Shown here: piece after piece, positions 61,901-64,000 of the stretch
Layout: each line of letters starts with the position of its first letter
How positions within the stretch are numbered: the first letter of the stretch is position 1
DNA from: Baylisascaris procyonis
Taxonomy: Eukaryota > Nematoda > Chromadorea > Rhabditida > Ascarididae
Length of the DNA: 64,000 bases
Assembly: GCA_037389465.1 (NCBI GenBank)
Contig: JAZARR010000214.1
Location: 4,092,001-4,156,000 of the forward strand
Direction of reading: 5' to 3'
Translations under genes and position numbers: made by a program
Notes under the pieces: generated by a model
The model's input: only the letters and a program-made list of their open reading frames with translations
Databases searched by the model: none
What the model was told of the DNA's origin: nothing

Positions 61901-63401
61901 GTGCTTTCTTCTTTTTCTTTGTTCTGAGGAATATATTCGGACATGAGCTGCAATCAATTTGCTTGTCAATTCGATTTTGACGTGGACATTTTTTTTTTTA
62001 AATTTTGAAATAATCTATCAAAAACAATTATTCCATTTAATGATAAGGATAAATCGAAAGCGTCACTAAACGAGAAGATAGGATGTTCTCATGAGTGTGA
62101 GCTTACAAAAACTCTTTAAAACAACATATTCAGTTGAATTAAGACCATTATAGAAATATTAGCTAATGAATGGTTTATAATTTCTCCGATGTTATCAACT
62201 CCGACCAACAGCTAACTTGTTTGTTTTCTCCATTGCTGAAATTCTGAGTTCTCGTATATTTTTTTATTCTTTCTATCAAAGGAAATTGCCAGAAAATTGT
62301 AACAGTTATATCATGAGATGATATAGCTGTAATATTGTCCATATCGAGGATTGTACTGTTGAAGTGATGGTACTAGCGTGGAGCCGCATAGTAACAAGCA
62401 GGGAGTTATAAATGGAAAACTGCAAGTTAACATGCGGAAATGAACGTGAACAGAAGATTATCGATGTTAGTTTTATAGAACGAAGCGTTTTTATGGGAAC
62501 AAAATATCTGTTTCAAATTGAACGGCAAAAATTGCTTGAGGATTTGATGACTACTCCCTTAAGGTATTCAATCATCTCTTGAAAGTGTCAATTAAAATGA
62601 ACGCCATAAGGACGAAAATATGTCTCAATGTGCAACGCGGTAGGTAGCCATTTGCAAAATTATCTTTTTTATTTAAAAAAAAAGTCTGAAATTTTTCATC
62701 TCTCAATCAGCAGAATAAAAAATCCACTCTGTTCTCACTAAATGATCAATGTAATTACGCAACAATCCTTAGAAGTTTAGTCAAAAATATGACATCTAAT
62801 AGCATTGCAGAATGGATGGTGTTCGTGAATGCTGTGAAAAAATTCCCTTGCATAGGTGAGGTGAATAAACTTTTCCGCGAGGACGGATTGACGTCACTGA
62901 CAGCCAGATGTGGTCACTGAGACACTAGTGATGAGGAATCATCCCTATCAGAAGCATTTTTGAAAGAAAACTTCTTTAATCCCTTTTGGCGTTTGAAAAC
63001 ATAGAAATTAGAAGTTGGGAAATAATATTTAGTGAAAAGAAAGCAAAGCGGCTCACTGTCTAGAAATCAATCATCAACTTCGGTGGCATTCGATGATCTC
63101 ATTAACAATTCGTTGGTTAAAGAATTAAAGCAAAGTAAAGAAGAAGAAAAATGTGATAGGTCACATAGTATAGTAATTTTTATATTTATTGGATGCAAAT
63201 AAATACTTACGTGCTCTTAAGAACAACAGATGCGTCCATAAAAATAATCATCGCAAATGGCACACAAAATGACCAAACACTCTCAACGATATGAAACATC
63301 CGATTGAACGTCAACGAATTGAAGAGTGCTTCTTGTGTGCATCCAAACGCTGTCGAACGTACCGCAATTAATAGCCAAGCGTTTAGTGCCAATGACATCA
63401 A
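58947..63401 (-). CDS. Seven-transmembrane peptide receptor-like protein (partial)
   Basis: Three exons: 63401-63211, 60979-60810 and 59139-58947. The first carries an extracellular loop with its conserved Cys and the fifth span (FGCTQEALFNSLTF, then SVWSFCVPFAMIIFMDASVV). The second carries the sixth span and the start of the seventh (WLAIALICIILNTPENLYRL, ARMLAQALYF). The third, joined in phase 2, completes it (SQFAFNAVYLALFVFDK) and gives a cytoplasmic tail. The order and loops fit class A peptide receptors, in nematodes most like the FMRFamide-receptor group. The usual NPxxY of the seventh span reads NAVYL. The phases of the first two exons (2 out, 0 in) show that an exon for the third cytoplasmic loop lies undetected between 60980 and 63210. 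Spans 1-3 and the DRY region should lie to the right of the window. Ligand unknown. Confidence 0.72.
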
Positions 63402-64000
63402 CTGAACAAATCAAATTGCATAATGAATCTTATGTGAGGGTAGCCATTCTGTTCAACTCCATTGATGCTCACTTTTCCCTTATGATTTATCCAGCTACAG
63501 GTGGATTAAAATATGACGGACAAAGAAGTGTACCTATATTTGAAAAGGGGGGGGGGGAGATTGGTGCGACGAATGAGCCGAAAAAGCAGAAGGTGAAACG
63601 AACTTCGGATCAGTGGGAGTGACCGATAGATTCTCTGCTTAGCAAAAGGAATAGAAAAATAACGGGGATTCTCGGGGAGATGGAAATGATCAAGAAATTG
63701 GTTGTTCTTAAATTTACGGCCTCAGTTTTAAACCCTCAAGAAATTCATTATTTTCTATTCTATTTTGCTTTTCATCTTCTTCTTTCATACAATTATATGC
63801 ATCCATACAAAGAGATAGGTATATTGCACTTTCAGACTTTGACGTGAGCTTCTGCATTCTGCTGACCTTTTCAATTCAAATGAAATTTTCGCGACTGCAG
63901 AAAGGGCTCATGGAGAAAGATTCAGATGCTCCGAGGATATTTCAGTAGACAAAACTTTTTTAAGCTATGCATAAAGTGCAACTTTTTTTTGGTATATTAG
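63402..64000. other. Right edge, probably intron of the receptor gene
   Basis: No further receptor exon recognised. It contains a run of ten G near 63548-63557 inside a plus-strand frame that has no splice support. Confidence 0.4.

Noticed and set aside
1..64000. CRISPR arrays, tRNA or rRNA genes, prophage or integrative elements
   Set aside because: Nothing of the kind was seen; the repeats are microsatellites and local duplications typical of a eukaryotic genome.

Overview
This window looks like nuclear DNA from an AT-rich nematode. Every convincing gene is broken into short exons. Most acceptors read TTTCAG, TTGCAG or TTTTAG and most donors GTAAGT or GTGAGT. Several start codons lie 1 to 8 bases after such an acceptor, which suits spliced-leader trans-splicing. 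The BTB protein and the LRRC59 homologue also resemble nematode forms. I cannot name the species. I see no bacterial features, tRNA, rRNA or CRISPR array.

Layout: 0-4 kb holds weakly supported plus-strand exons, one with an apparent frameshift. A minus-strand BTB gene covers 4.05-9.76 kb and contains long TA and AAAT repeats. A decayed minus-strand LINE reverse transcriptase lies at 11.1-11.9 kb. From 12.0 to 17.3 kb there is a chain of minus-strand genes: a helix-rich protein, a small ORF, a terminal exon with its own poly(A) signal, and a clean three-exon membrane protein. A second reverse transcriptase relic lies at 18.9-19.2 kb. The best gene, the plus-strand LRRC59 homologue, runs from 21.0 to 29.9 kb and faces a minus-strand terminal exon at 30.0 kb.

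From 33 kb to the right edge most genes are again on the minus strand. They are a protein with a C-terminal SH3 domain (33.3-38.4 kb and perhaps beyond), a large unidentified protein with two micro-exons (48.1-54.8 kb), and a partial seven-transmembrane peptide receptor (58.9-63.4 kb). A short plus-strand gene start lies at 41.0 kb, with isolated plus-strand exons at 44.8 and 47.4-48.0 kb.

Models were built by eye from open frames, splice sites and phase agreement. Where three or more neighbouring exons agree in phase the model is strong; single exons are only suggestions. The genes do not form an obvious pathway. LRRC59 acts at the ER, the BTB and SH3 proteins are likely adaptors, and the receptor signals at the cell surface. 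I found no convincing new biological system. The items most worth checking are the phase-locked micro-exons, two unusually short candidate introns, the BTB poison-exon candidate and the tightly packed gene ends at 14.4-14.9 kb.
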